Positions 8,683 through 16,745 of a DNA stretch of 45,732 bases are shown one piece after another. This stretch comes from Bacteroidota bacterium. GTDB taxonomy: Bacteria > Bacteroidota > Ignavibacteria > Ignavibacteriales > Melioribacteraceae. Made by a program: the position numbers and the translations under genes. The stretch spans positions 1 through 45,732 of the forward strand of contig JAJYXU010000152.1 in the NCBI GenBank assembly GCA_021801605.1, written 5' to 3'. The notes under the pieces were generated by a model. It was not told where the DNA came from and searched no databases. It was given only the letters and a program-made list of their open reading frames with translations. Position 1 is the stretch's first letter; every line of letters starts with the position of its first letter.

Positions 8683-9458
8683 TGACGGGAATGAAAACGG
8701 TTGCACAAAATAAAATTGAGATTGATAAGCTGGATCTATTCTATGGTAAATTCCAAGCGCTAATATCAGTGAATATGTCTGTCCAGCAAAAAATGATTAC
8801 TGCATTGATTGGTCCCTCGGGTTGTGGCAAATCAACATTGTTGCGCAGCTTAAACCGGATGAATGATTTAATCCACGGAGTTAAAATAACGGGAGGTGTT
8901 CTTCTTGATGAGATAGATATTTATCATTCATCTTTGGAAGTTGCCGAGTTAAGAAAAAGAGTAGGAATGGTTTTTCAGCGACCCAATCCGTTTCCACTTT
9001 CGATTTATGATAATGTTGTCTATGGACTTAGAATTGCCGGTATAAGGAACAAGAAAGAATCCGATGAGATTGCAGAAAGAAGTTTAAGAGGTGCATGGCT
9101 TTGGGATCAAGTGAAAGATAAACTCGATCATCCTGCATTGGAATTACCTCTGGATCAGCAGCAGCGTTTATGTATTGCACGTTTATTAGCCGTTCAACCG
9201 GAAGTTATTTTAATGGACGAACCATGCTCAGCTCTGGATCCAATTGCAACAATGAAGATTGAAGAGTTGATGTTAGACCTGAAAAAGAATTATACTATTG
9301 TTATAGTAACTCACAATATGCAGCAGGCTTCACGTGTATCGGATTTTACTGGCTACATGTTATTGGGAGAGATGATTGAATTTAATCAAACAAAAAGTAT
9401 ATTTACAAATCCATCAAAAAAATTAACTGAAGATTATATTTCGGGAAAGTACGGCTAA
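8682..9458 (+). CDS. PstB paralogue 3: ABC signature lost, other motifs intact
   Basis: A 258-residue PstB-family ATPase. Walker [10 protein letters not shown] (44-52), Q-loop [11 protein letters not shown] (Gln 99), Walker [14 protein letters not shown] (Glu 180) and switch His 211 ([13 protein letters not shown]) are all canonical. The ABC signature is not: LSGGQ is replaced by LPLDQ at 155-159, while the flanking QQRLCIAR is kept. A PstB3 homodimer would therefore lack a working signature at both sites. Paired with PstB2, its Walker side would meet an intact LSGGQ. The start codon overlaps the pstB2 stop; ATG at 8691 is an alternative. The downstream gene is phoU2. Confidence 0.88.
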   Translation: MTGMKTVAQNKIEIDKLDLFYGKFQALISVNMSVQQKMITALIGPSGCGKSTLLRSLNRMNDLIHGVKITGGVLLDEIDIYHSSLEVAELRKRVGMVFQRPNPFPLSIYDNVVYGLRIAGIRNKKESDEIAERSLRGAWLWDQVKDKLDHPALELPLDQQQRLCIARLLAVQPEVILMDEPCSALDPIATMKIEELMLDLKKNYTIVIVTHNMQQASRVSDFTGYMLLGEMIEFNQTKSIFTNPSKKLTEDYISGKYG

Positions 9459-9472
9459 AAAAGGAAGGGCTT

Positions 9473-10165
9473 ATGCAAGAAAATTTCAATCAACAGATAG
9501 AAAATTTGAAAATAAATCTGATTAAGATGGCTTCGCTTGTAGATGAACAAGCAGAAAGAGCTTTTACTGCGTTAGAAACCGGTAATGTTGAATTATGCCG
9601 CGGAATAAAAGCCAAAGAACTAGAGGTGAATATATATGATAACCTTATTCAGACTCAGTGTGAAAATATTCTGGCTCTTTTCCAACCTGTTGCTGTCGAT
9701 CTGCGCTTCATAATATCTGTGATGATGATTAACAATCAGTTAGAAAGATGCGGCGATATCGCTGTGAACATTGCGCAGCGAGTTAAGAAAACCGATGAAC
9801 ATCATTCACTTATTGCTGAGACACAAATTTTAGAAATGGGAAGACAAGCGCGCGAAATGTTGAAAAATGCTATTGATTCATTTATTAACAGCAACATTGA
9901 TCTTGCCAATAAAGTAATTGACAATGATGAAAGTGTGGACAAGTTGAATAAACAAATTTTCAAAGAACTTGTTCTTAAAATGCAAAATGAACCGTTGCTT
10001 ATTGAACCGTGCGCTCACTTGATAGTTTTAACGCGTCATATTGAAAGGTTGGCTGACCATGCGACAAACATTGCAGAGAATTTGGTTTTCTATGTGAACG
10101 CAAGAATCATTGCTCACAAGAAAAAGTTTGAAAAATGGGGCATAAGTGACCAAACAATCGAATAA
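9473..10165 (+). CDS. PhoU copy 2
   Basis: A 230-residue PhoU homologue, closely similar along its whole length to the copy at 6191 (shared KMASLVDEQ, ALETGN, LFQPVAVDLR, LERCGDIAVNI, ADHATNIAENLVFYV). Both PhoU repeats and their metal-binding acidic helices are intact. A strong aaggaagg ribosome site precedes the ATG. It closes the second, damaged phosphate cluster, so the paralogous set was originally pstC2-pstA2-pstB2-pstB3-phoU2, inferred to be a duplication of the operon upstream. No second pstS is seen. Confidence 0.92.
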   Translation: MQENFNQQIENLKINLIKMASLVDEQAERAFTALETGNVELCRGIKAKELEVNIYDNLIQTQCENILALFQPVAVDLRFIISVMMINNQLERCGDIAVNIAQRVKKTDEHHSLIAETQILEMGRQAREMLKNAIDSFINSNIDLANKVIDNDESVDKLNKQIFKELVLKMQNEPLLIEPCAHLIVLTRHIERLADHATNIAENLVFYVNARIIAHKKKFEKWGISDQTIE

Positions 10166-10215
10166 AAGCTCTTATAATATTTAGAACCAAGGAATGGGCT
10201 TTAATTGAGCTTTTT
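10165..10215 (+). terminator. Possible terminator after phoU2
   Basis: AAAGCTC (10165-10171) can pair with GAGCTTT (10207-10213), and the right arm ends in a run of five T. The loop is long (about 35 nt), so the hairpin is weak. It is at the right place for the end of the phosphate region. Confidence 0.3.
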
Positions 10216-10354
10216 CCGGACAATTAAAAATACCCTTTGTCTGATATAAAATGCAATTTATTCTTCAAATTATTCCTATTTTCAACTTAAATTTTGCATC
10301 GAATATATCCTTTTACTATATTGAAATAGAATTCGTTCACGGAAATTATTGTTA

Positions 10355-11296
10355 ATGGGAATAATCAAACCAAAAAAACTGAAACCCGGAGATGTAATAG
10401 GAATAATTTCTCCGGCATCATCACCAGACGACCTCACAAAAATTAATAGCGGTGTGAAGTATTTAGAAAAAATTGGATACCGCGTTGAAGTGGGAAAAAA
10501 TGTCGGTTCTCAAGAAGGTTATCTTGCCGGGTCGGATTCACAACGAGTAGCCGATCTGCATGAAATGTTTAGGAACAAACAGATCAAAGCAATTTTTTCC
10601 ATTCGTGGCGGTTACGGTTCCGGACGGCTTCTAGATAAAATTGATTATAAACTCATTCGTAACAATCCCAAAATTTTTGTCGGATACAGCGACATAAATG
10701 CATTGCAGCTTGCATTTTTTACAAAGTGCGGTTTAATAACATTTGCCGGTCCAATGGTTGCTGTTGATTTTCATGATGAAGTTAGTGCCTTTACGGAAGA
10801 GGTTTTTTGGCGAACGATCACATCAAATAAAAAAATCGGAAAGCTTCAAAATCCGCGCAAAGAAAAATTTTATTTATTGAACAAAGGAAGAGCAGCGGGA
10901 AGAATTCTAGGCGGCAACTTAAGTTTATTGAACTCCCTGATTGGAACGGAATATCTTCCAAAACTAAAAGGTGCGATTCTTTTGCTGGAGGATATCCATG
11001 AAGCACCTTATAGAATTGATAGAATGCTGAATCAGCTGCGTCTTGCAAAGATATTCAAACAGATTAGCGGTGTTATTCTGGGTCATTTTGTTGATTGTAT
11101 TGAACAAGATCCAACCAAACAATCATTTACTCTTAACGAAGTGATAATAGAGTATTTTCAAAATAAAAAACTGCCCGTGCTTTACAACATCAAGCACGGT
11201 CATATTAAAGACAATATTACTATTCCATACGGTATAAAGTGCGTACTTAATGCCACACGAGGATACATCGAAATACCTGAAAATGCTGTTTTGTGA
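10355..11296 (+). CDS. LD-carboxypeptidase (peptidase family S66, LdcA/MccF-like)
   Basis: A 313-residue cytoplasmic serine peptidase that in the family removes the terminal D-Ala from murein tetrapeptides during cell-wall recycling, or inactivates microcin-like compounds. The nucleophile elbow is GYSD (Ser about 112); a Glu in LLLEDIHEAPYR (about 212) and a His in NIKHGHIKDN (about 281) complete the Ser-Glu-His triad. IRGGYGSGRLL is the conserved substrate loop. No signal peptide. I use the ATG at 10355; a TTG two codons upstream is possible. It appears monocistronic. Confidence 0.9.
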   Translation: MGIIKPKKLKPGDVIGIISPASSPDDLTKINSGVKYLEKIGYRVEVGKNVGSQEGYLAGSDSQRVADLHEMFRNKQIKAIFSIRGGYGSGRLLDKIDYKLIRNNPKIFVGYSDINALQLAFFTKCGLITFAGPMVAVDFHDEVSAFTEEVFWRTITSNKKIGKLQNPRKEKFYLLNKGRAAGRILGGNLSLLNSLIGTEYLPKLKGAILLLEDIHEAPYRIDRMLNQLRLAKIFKQISGVILGHFVDCIEQDPTKQSFTLNEVIIEYFQNKKLPVLYNIKHGHIKDNITIPYGIKCVLNATRGYIEIPENAVL

Positions 11297-11356
11297 TTGC
11301 ACAATTATTCATATTGTCTTTCAGGTAACCGTTAATAATGTTCAATGAACTTTTAC

Positions 11357-11461
11357 TAGAGGGTGGTTCTAAAAACTTCAATATTCTCTGCGAACTCGGC
11401 GTATTCTTTGCGTTCTCTGTGTTAAATTTTTAAAAAAGATAATTTTTAGAACCACCCTCTA
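11357..11461. repeat. 105-bp MITE-like element with 19-bp perfect terminal inverted repeats
   Basis: TAGAGGGTGGTTCTAAAAA at 11357-11375 is perfectly complementary to 11443-11461. The interior (about 67 bp) is non-coding and contains the CTCTGCGAACTCGGCGTATTC and CTTTGCGTTCTCTGTG blocks typical of other repeats here. Each end begins with TA, which could be a duplicated TA target as made by IS630/Tc1-type transposases. It fills most of the gap between the LD-carboxypeptidase and hydG. No transposase is encoded. Confidence 0.65.
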
Positions 11462-11602
11462 TTCTCTTTTTTAAGAAAAGACTTTCCATTTCTTCCCAAA
11501 ATATTTCAATTATATTCGTATTCTACCGATAATATTGCTGGTATATTTATTGCTTTACCTAGTCAACTAAAATAAATTAAACTCTACTTGCGGAGACACA
11601 CC

Positions 11603-12985
11603 ATGGAATTTATTGACGAATCTTATATTGCTTCCCTAATTGATGATGCCGGACTTAATGATCATGCACTTCAGAGGGAAGCGATTCAGAAATCAAAAGA
11701 AGCAAGAGGTTTAACGCTGAGCGAGAGCGCCGCTCTTCTCAATATTAATGACCCGGAGATAGCCGAAGAACTTTTTCACACAGCACGAGAAGTTAAAGAA
11801 AAAATTTACGGTAACCGTTTGGTTTTGTTCGCCCCGCTTTACATTACTAATCTTTGCATCAACAATTGTTTGTATTGTGCATTTCGTAAAGATAATAAAG
11901 AATTAAAACGCAAAACTCTTACCTTAGACGAGATCAAAGGTGAGACGGAATTTTTAGTTAAGCAGGGGCACAAAAGAGTTTTACTTGTCTGTGGTGAGCA
12001 TCCGAAAAAATCGAGTATGGAATTTATCGGTGAAGCAATTAAAACAATTTACGATGTAAATTTTAATGGCGGTAATATCCGCCGTATTAATGCAAACACT
12101 GCGCCGTTGAGCATAGCAGATTTTAAAACTTTAAAAAGTTTTGGCATAGGGACTTATCAATGCTTTCAGGAAACTTATCATTACAAAACATATATGCAGA
12201 TGCACCCCGATGGACCCAAGAGGGATTACGCATGGCGGTTATTTGCTATGGACCGTGCACTTCAAGCCGGTATTGACGATGTTGGTATCGGAGCATTATT
12301 CGGTCTAACAGATTACAAATTTGAAACTCTTGCAATGCTAAACCATGCATTTAATCTCGATCAAAGATTCGGTGTTGGTCCTCACACAATTTCGGTACCG
12401 CGAATCGAACCGGCGTTCAATGCGCCTGCTTCTGATAATCCGCCCTTTGCGGTTGATGACGCTTCGTTCAAAAAAATAATTGCAATAATACGTCTCGCTG
12501 TTCCATATACAGGCATAATTTTATCCACACGTGAACGTGCAGAATTACGCCGTGATCTTTTCAAAGTCGGTATTTCACAAATTAGTGCAGGCAGCAGAAC
12601 TTCTCCCGGAGCTTATATAGAATCGGAAGAGAATCATGAGATGGAACAATTCCAGCTTGGAGATCACCGAACGCTTGACGAGGTTGTAAAGGATTGTTGT
12701 GAATTAGGATTCTTGCCGAGTTTTTGCACAGCTTGTTATCGTTCGGAACGTACCGGCGACCGTTTTATGGAATTAGCTAAAAGTGGAAATATCGGAAAGT
12801 TATGCGTACCAAATGCACTTTCAACATTCAAAGAATATGCAAATGATTTTGCATCTGTAGAAACTAAAGAAACTGCCGATAAATTTGTCATAAAAGAAAT
12901 TGAAAGATTAGACGGCGCAACAAAACGTAAAACTGATGAGATGATCCAGAGAGTCAACAGCGGAGAACGGGATGTTTTCTTTTAA
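11603..12985 (+). CDS. hydG: [FeFe]-hydrogenase H-cluster maturase HydG (radical SAM tyrosine lyase)
   Basis: A 460-residue radical SAM enzyme that cleaves tyrosine to supply CO and CN ligands for the H-cluster. The SAM cluster motif is CINNCLYC (Cys 85, 89, 92; CX3CX2C). The HydG-specific C-terminal second cluster is also present as CTAC plus a Cys 22 residues later (Cys 375, 378, 401), which separates HydG from ThiH, the closest alternative. I use the ATG at 11603, with GGAG upstream, rather than a TTG at 11588. hydE follows after a palindromic repeat. No hydrogenase or hydF is in the window. Confidence 0.94.
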   Translation: MEFIDESYIASLIDDAGLNDHALQREAIQKSKEARGLTLSESAALLNINDPEIAEELFHTAREVKEKIYGNRLVLFAPLYITNLCINNCLYCAFRKDNKELKRKTLTLDEIKGETEFLVKQGHKRVLLVCGEHPKKSSMEFIGEAIKTIYDVNFNGGNIRRINANTAPLSIADFKTLKSFGIGTYQCFQETYHYKTYMQMHPDGPKRDYAWRLFAMDRALQAGIDDVGIGALFGLTDYKFETLAMLNHAFNLDQRFGVGPHTISVPRIEPAFNAPASDNPPFAVDDASFKKIIAIIRLAVPYTGIILSTRERAELRRDLFKVGISQISAGSRTSPGAYIESEENHEMEQFQLGDHRTLDEVVKDCCELGFLPSFCTACYRSERTGDRFMELAKSGNIGKLCVPNALSTFKEYANDFASVETKETADKFVIKEIERLDGATKRKTDEMIQRVNSGERDVFF

Positions 12986-12987
12986 TA

Positions 12988-13104
12988 TGTCATTCTGAGT
13001 CTCGCTTTAGCGAGGCGAAGAATCTCTTGCTCAGAAAAAGCCTGAGAATCTTCTGAAGGGATGTCTTCAGCATTCTTCCCGACAAAACTAGATTCAGAAT
13101 GACA
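12988..13104. repeat. Palindromic repeat, TGTCATTCTGA family, between hydG and hydE
   Basis: TGTCATTCTGA (12988-12998) is the inverted complement of TCAGAATGACA (13094-13104). The interior has nested palindromes (CTCGCTTTAGCGAGGCGAAG, GAAGAATCTC.../GAGAATCTTC). It starts a few bases after the hydG stop and ends 14 bp before hydE. Related copies are at 18317, 19673 and 20503. Confidence 0.65.
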
Positions 13105-13118
13105 ATACAATAGTAATT

Positions 13119-14165
13119 ATGAACCTCAATGAAATATTACATAAAGAGAATCTGACGAGAGAAGAAATTATTTTTCTTCTTAATCTTACCGATAAGAAAG
13201 ATCAGCAAATTCTTTTTGATCGTGCAGATGAAGTGCGGACACAATATTGCGGCAATGAAGTGCATCTTCGCGGAATTATTGAACTCTCAAATTATTGCGA
13301 ACAGAATTGTATCTATTGCGGATTGAGGGAAGATAATCATAAGCTCCAGCGTTACCGGATGACACCGGAAGAAATAATTGAGACAGCGCACGTTATTTCC
13401 AATCTTGGAATTTATACTGTTGTTCTACAATCGGGAGAAGATCATCAATTTGATACTGCCATGATTGCATATATTATCTATGAGATCAAACAAAAAGCTG
13501 AACTTGCAGTTACGTTAAGTCTTGGAGAGAGGGGATTTGATGAATACCGCGCATGGAAAATGGCAGGTGCCGACCGTTATTTATTGAAACATGAAACTGC
13601 AAATCCAAAGCTCTACTCGATTTATCATAATAAACAAAATTTGGATGACCGGCTTGCACATTTGAGATTTTTAAAAACGATCGGCTATCAAATCGGGTCG
13701 GGCAATATGATTGGACTCCCTTTACAGACGATCGAAGACATTGCCGATGATATTCTGCTGTGTAAAGAACTTGATCTTGATATGGCTGCCTTCGGTCCGT
13801 TTATCTCTTCACCGGAAACTCCTTACCGAAGTAAATCTGCCGGCGACGTTGATTTAACTTTGCGCGTTATGGCTGTTGGAAGAATTGTTTTGAAACAAGT
13901 TCATATTCCAGCTACAACAGCTCTGGCTACGTTAGATGATGCTGGACGTATAAAAGGTTTGAATGTAGGTGCCAATATTATTATGCCGGATTTAACACCG
14001 AGCCCATATAGAGAGCGGTATCAAATTTATCCGGATAGAAAATGTATTAATGATAATCCCCTAAACTGTAAAGGATGCCTGCAATTGCAAATTGAATCAA
14101 TAGGAAGAAAAATTTCAAATAGCAGGGGAGATTCGATGAAAATAGGTGAGCATTCCCGCGCATAA
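13119..14165 (+). CDS. hydE: [FeFe]-hydrogenase H-cluster maturase HydE (radical SAM)
   Basis: A 348-residue radical SAM enzyme of the HydE/PylB/BioB type, acting after HydG in H-cluster assembly. The SAM cluster is CEQNCIYC (Cys 60, 64, 67), followed by GLREDNHKLQRYRM as in HydE. A C-terminal CX7CX2C set (Cys 309, 317, 320) matches the optional second cluster seen in some HydE proteins. Next to hydG the assignment is firm; alone, PylB would be the alternative. There is no strong ribosome site, and the upstream DNA is a palindromic repeat. Confidence 0.93.
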   Translation: MNLNEILHKENLTREEIIFLLNLTDKKDQQILFDRADEVRTQYCGNEVHLRGIIELSNYCEQNCIYCGLREDNHKLQRYRMTPEEIIETAHVISNLGIYTVVLQSGEDHQFDTAMIAYIIYEIKQKAELAVTLSLGERGFDEYRAWKMAGADRYLLKHETANPKLYSIYHNKQNLDDRLAHLRFLKTIGYQIGSGNMIGLPLQTIEDIADDILLCKELDLDMAAFGPFISSPETPYRSKSAGDVDLTLRVMAVGRIVLKQVHIPATTALATLDDAGRIKGLNVGANIIMPDLTPSPYRERYQIYPDRKCINDNPLNCKGCLQLQIESIGRKISNSRGDSMKIGEHSRA

Positions 14166-14236
14166 ATAAATCCCTTTCCTTGCTTTATCATTGATTGTAT
14201 ATTTGCCGCCGAGAAACATAAAATTTAAGGACTAAT

Positions 14237-14740
14237 ATGAAAAAACTTATTACTGTTATAGTAGTTATTGTTCTTCTCTTTAACGGATGCGATACGAATA
14301 AAGAGAAAACTCTGCTTGATTCGGCAACTGCAAAAGCAAAAGCAAAAAATTATTCCGAAGCAATGAAAGATTATCAAAAAATTATAGATGAATATTCATC
14401 GAGTGATAATGCCGCCGAAAGTTACTTTGCAATTGCCACAATGTATCATATGTATCAGATTCCAAATATTTCAAAAGAAGAATCGCTCAAGAAAGCAGTT
14501 CAATATTATGAAAAACTTTACGAGCAATTCCCGAAGAACGAAAAATCGCCGAAAGCTTTATTCATGGCTGCTTACTTAAAGGGAAATGAATTAAACCAAT
14601 TAGACGGCGCGCGTAAATCATATCAGACTTTTTTAGATAAATTTCCGGGCAACGAACTTGCACCGCAAGCAAAAATTGAATTAGAAAATCTCGGCAAAAC
14701 TCCGGAAGAAATTCTTCAAGCAAAAACGGCAAAAAAATAG
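14237..14740 (+). CDS. TPR-like lipoprotein (BamD/YbgF-like helical repeats)
   Basis: A 167-residue protein with a lipoprotein signal peptide (residues 1-18, lipobox LFNGC, Cys 18). The rest is helical with tetratricopeptide-like repeats: KNYSEAMKDYQKIIDEY, KKAVQYYEKLYEQFP and GARKSYQTFLDKFPGNELAPQAK. Such proteins are scaffolds in the envelope (BamD, CpoB). Its stop overlaps the GTG start of the DUF58 gene (TAGTG), so the two are coupled. The exact role is unknown. Confidence 0.82.
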   Translation: MKKLITVIVVIVLLFNGCDTNKEKTLLDSATAKAKAKNYSEAMKDYQKIIDEYSSSDNAAESYFAIATMYHMYQIPNISKEESLKKAVQYYEKLYEQFPKNEKSPKALFMAAYLKGNELNQLDGARKSYQTFLDKFPGNELAPQAKIELENLGKTPEEILQAKTAKK

Positions 14741-15648
14741 TGGCTGTTAAAACACAAGATTACAAAAAGTTTTTAGACCCGGTTATAATCTCAAAACTGA
14801 AAACTCTCGAACTCCGGGCACGTATGGTAGTCGAGGGTTTTAAAGTGGGATTGCACCGCAGTCCATACCACGGTTTCAGTGTCGAGTTCAGCGAGCACCG
14901 TCCTTACATGCAAGGCGATGCTCTGAAGAATGTTGACTGGAAAGTTTACGCAAAGAATGAAAAATATTTCATTAAACAGTTTGAAGAAGAAACCAATCTA
15001 ATCTGTAATATTTTTATTGATGTCAGCCGTTCGATGAATTACAAACACACGGCAAAAATTACTAAACTTGATTATGCCAAAACGCTTGCTGCTGCTTTAA
15101 GTTATGTTATGATAGATCAGCAGGATTCTGTTGGACTTGCAATCTACTCGGATAAAATTCATAGTTACTTACCGCCAAAATCAAACCGTGTTTATCTGAA
15201 AACAATTTTATCGGCATTGAATCAAATAGAGCCGGGCGGTGCTACAATCACATCTAAATGTTTGGATTCGGTTGCAGAAAAAATTAAGAAGCGGGGACTC
15301 ACAATTATCATCTCGGATTTTTTTGATGATATGGATTCCATTCTTACAGCGCTTAAGCATATTCATTATAAGAAGAATGAAGTGATAGTCTTTCAAATAT
15401 TAGATCCCATTGAAAAGAATTTTGGTTTTGGAAGCGATTCTATTTTTGTCGATCTGGAAACCGGCGAGCAGATGACTACACAGCCGCATCAGATTCAGAA
15501 GGCATATCAGCAAGCGATGAATGAATTTATGAACAAGCTGAAAAGTGAATGCCTTAACTACGGAATTGAATACAATGTTATTGAAACAACCCAGCCGTTC
15601 GATAAAGCACTCATAAGCTACTTTTCTAAACGCACACGAATGAATTAA
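14740..15648 (+). CDS. DUF58 domain protein with vWA-like fold
   Basis: A 302-residue cytoplasmic protein of the DUF58 family, usually encoded with MoxR AAA ATPases and Bat proteins. The conserved opening is present (RARMVVEGFKVGLHRSPYHG, then EFSEHRPYMQGD and VDWKVYAKNEKYFIKQFEEE). A MIDAS-like DVSRSM motif begins the vWA-type domain. It has a GTG start overlapping the upstream lipoprotein stop. No moxR or batA/B is adjacent: a repeat-rich, gene-poor stretch follows immediately, so the usual downstream partners may have been displaced. Confidence 0.88.
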   Translation: MAVKTQDYKKFLDPVIISKLKTLELRARMVVEGFKVGLHRSPYHGFSVEFSEHRPYMQGDALKNVDWKVYAKNEKYFIKQFEEETNLICNIFIDVSRSMNYKHTAKITKLDYAKTLAAALSYVMIDQQDSVGLAIYSDKIHSYLPPKSNRVYLKTILSALNQIEPGGATITSKCLDSVAEKIKKRGLTIIISDFFDDMDSILTALKHIHYKKNEVIVFQILDPIEKNFGFGSDSIFVDLETGEQMTTQPHQIQKAYQQAMNEFMNKLKSECLNYGIEYNVIETTQPFDKALISYFSKRTRMN

Positions 15649-15652
15649 GTTA

Positions 15653-15692
15653 CTCAGTGACTGAGTATCTGAGTTCCTGAGTGACTGAGTGT
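15653..15692. repeat. 8-bp tandem repeat CTGAGTNN, five units
   Basis: Units start at 15653 (one mismatch, CTCAGT), 15661, 15669, 15677 and 15685, exactly 8 bp apart. The last two bases vary. It begins immediately after the DUF58 stop codon and marks the left edge of the accessory stretch. Confidence 0.75.
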
Positions 15693-16073
15693 TTGGTTCT
15701 TGGTGCAAAGTTGGGAATAGAAATTTTCTTTTGAATTGTAACGGTTTTTATTCTAAATCGCATTTGAGCATGGGGTAAGTTCTTAAGTGATTTTAGAAAC
15801 AAAAAATTTTTCTGTTACTCTACCAACACAAAGTCGGATCGCACTCCGCACAAACCGCTATAGTTTATCAGGTCATTTCACATATAAATCAACAGAAAAA
15901 AAATTACTCAGTAGTAAAGAAATGCTTTCCAGTCAAAGTGTGAATTGCGGGAGAAATGGTTTATTCTCGTTGCGACTTGAGAGATTGTCGGGCGTGATAT
16001 TATACTTTAATAGATGGAATGATATCACGCTAAAAAATACGAAAACGAAATGGGATAAAAGTTTTTGATAGCA
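15693..16073 (+). other. Gene-poor stretch with one doubtful ORF
   Basis: No recognised gene lies here. A GTG-started 93-residue ORF (15787-16068) is basic, has no ribosome site, no domain I recognise and no clear coding pattern; it ends 6 bp before a strong hairpin. It may be chance, or a degraded small gene. Confidence 0.3.
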
Positions 16074-16102
16074 GATAACAAACCAGCCGCCGGTTTGTTA
16101 TC
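16074..16102. other. Perfect 11-bp hairpin
   Basis: GATAACAAACC (16074-16084) pairs perfectly with GGTTTGTTATC (16092-16102) around the loop AGCCGCC. No T-run follows, so it is not a standard terminator. Its TAACAAAC start resembles the outer arm of some integron attC sites, which suggests but does not prove a recombination site. Confidence 0.5.
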
Positions 16103-16184
16103 GAGTTTAGCACTGGCGGGTTAATTAAAAGTTAGTTGCTAAAATAGTTGTCTATAAAAATATAGTGAAATAAATAACTTTATA

Positions 16185-16694
16185 ATGGGACTTAAAGAAA
16201 TAAAAGAAGAACTTCTCAATCAAGATAAAGATACTCTGGTAAAACATCTTATTGAATTATATAAGAAATATGATTCTGTAAAAGAATATTTCAATTTTTA
16301 TATTAATCCGAACGAAGATGAGCTACTAATAAAATATAAAGAGAAAGTAAAAGAAGGATTTTTTCCAAAACGAGGTATGAGATTAAAGCTGTCCTTGTCG
16401 AGAAAAGCAATTAATGATTTTAAAAAATTAGAACCATCAAAAGAGAAATATGCTGACTTGATGCTTTATTATATCGAATGTGGGATTGAATTTATAAATG
16501 ATTTTGGGGACATAAGTGAATCTTTTTATACAAGTGCTGGAAATACTTTTGCCAATTCGTTGAAAATATTAAAGGAAGAAAATGTTTTAGAAACATATAA
16601 AGAAAGAGTTTCTAATTTTGTTAAAGAAACTATTGATATGGGTTACGGTTTTGGTGATACAATTGAAGATATATTTTCTGATTATTATGATTAG
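16185..16694 (+). CDS. DUF6155 family protein
   Basis: A 169-residue acidic, helical, cytoplasmic protein. The start (LKEIKEELLNQDKDTLVKHL), KKYDSVKEYFNFYINPNE and the Lys-rich KEGFFPKRGMRLKLS fit the DUF6155 family as I recall it; the function is unknown. It is isolated and flanked by the 9-bp inverted repeat GTTAGTTGC (16131-16139) / GCAACTAAC (16719-16727). This fits a small gene carried into an accessory locus. Confidence 0.65.
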   Translation: MGLKEIKEELLNQDKDTLVKHLIELYKKYDSVKEYFNFYINPNEDELLIKYKEKVKEGFFPKRGMRLKLSLSRKAINDFKKLEPSKEKYADLMLYYIECGIEFINDFGDISESFYTSAGNTFANSLKILKEENVLETYKERVSNFVKETIDMGYGFGDTIEDIFSDYYD

Positions 16695-16745
16695 CCTAAT
16701 TAGTAATACAATAAAATCGCAACTAACCAGTGGCTGCTAATGAAC

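Noticed and set aside
15787-16068. 93-residue ORF as a gene
   Set aside because: GTG start without ribosome site, no domain and unremarkable composition; only mentioned as doubtful.
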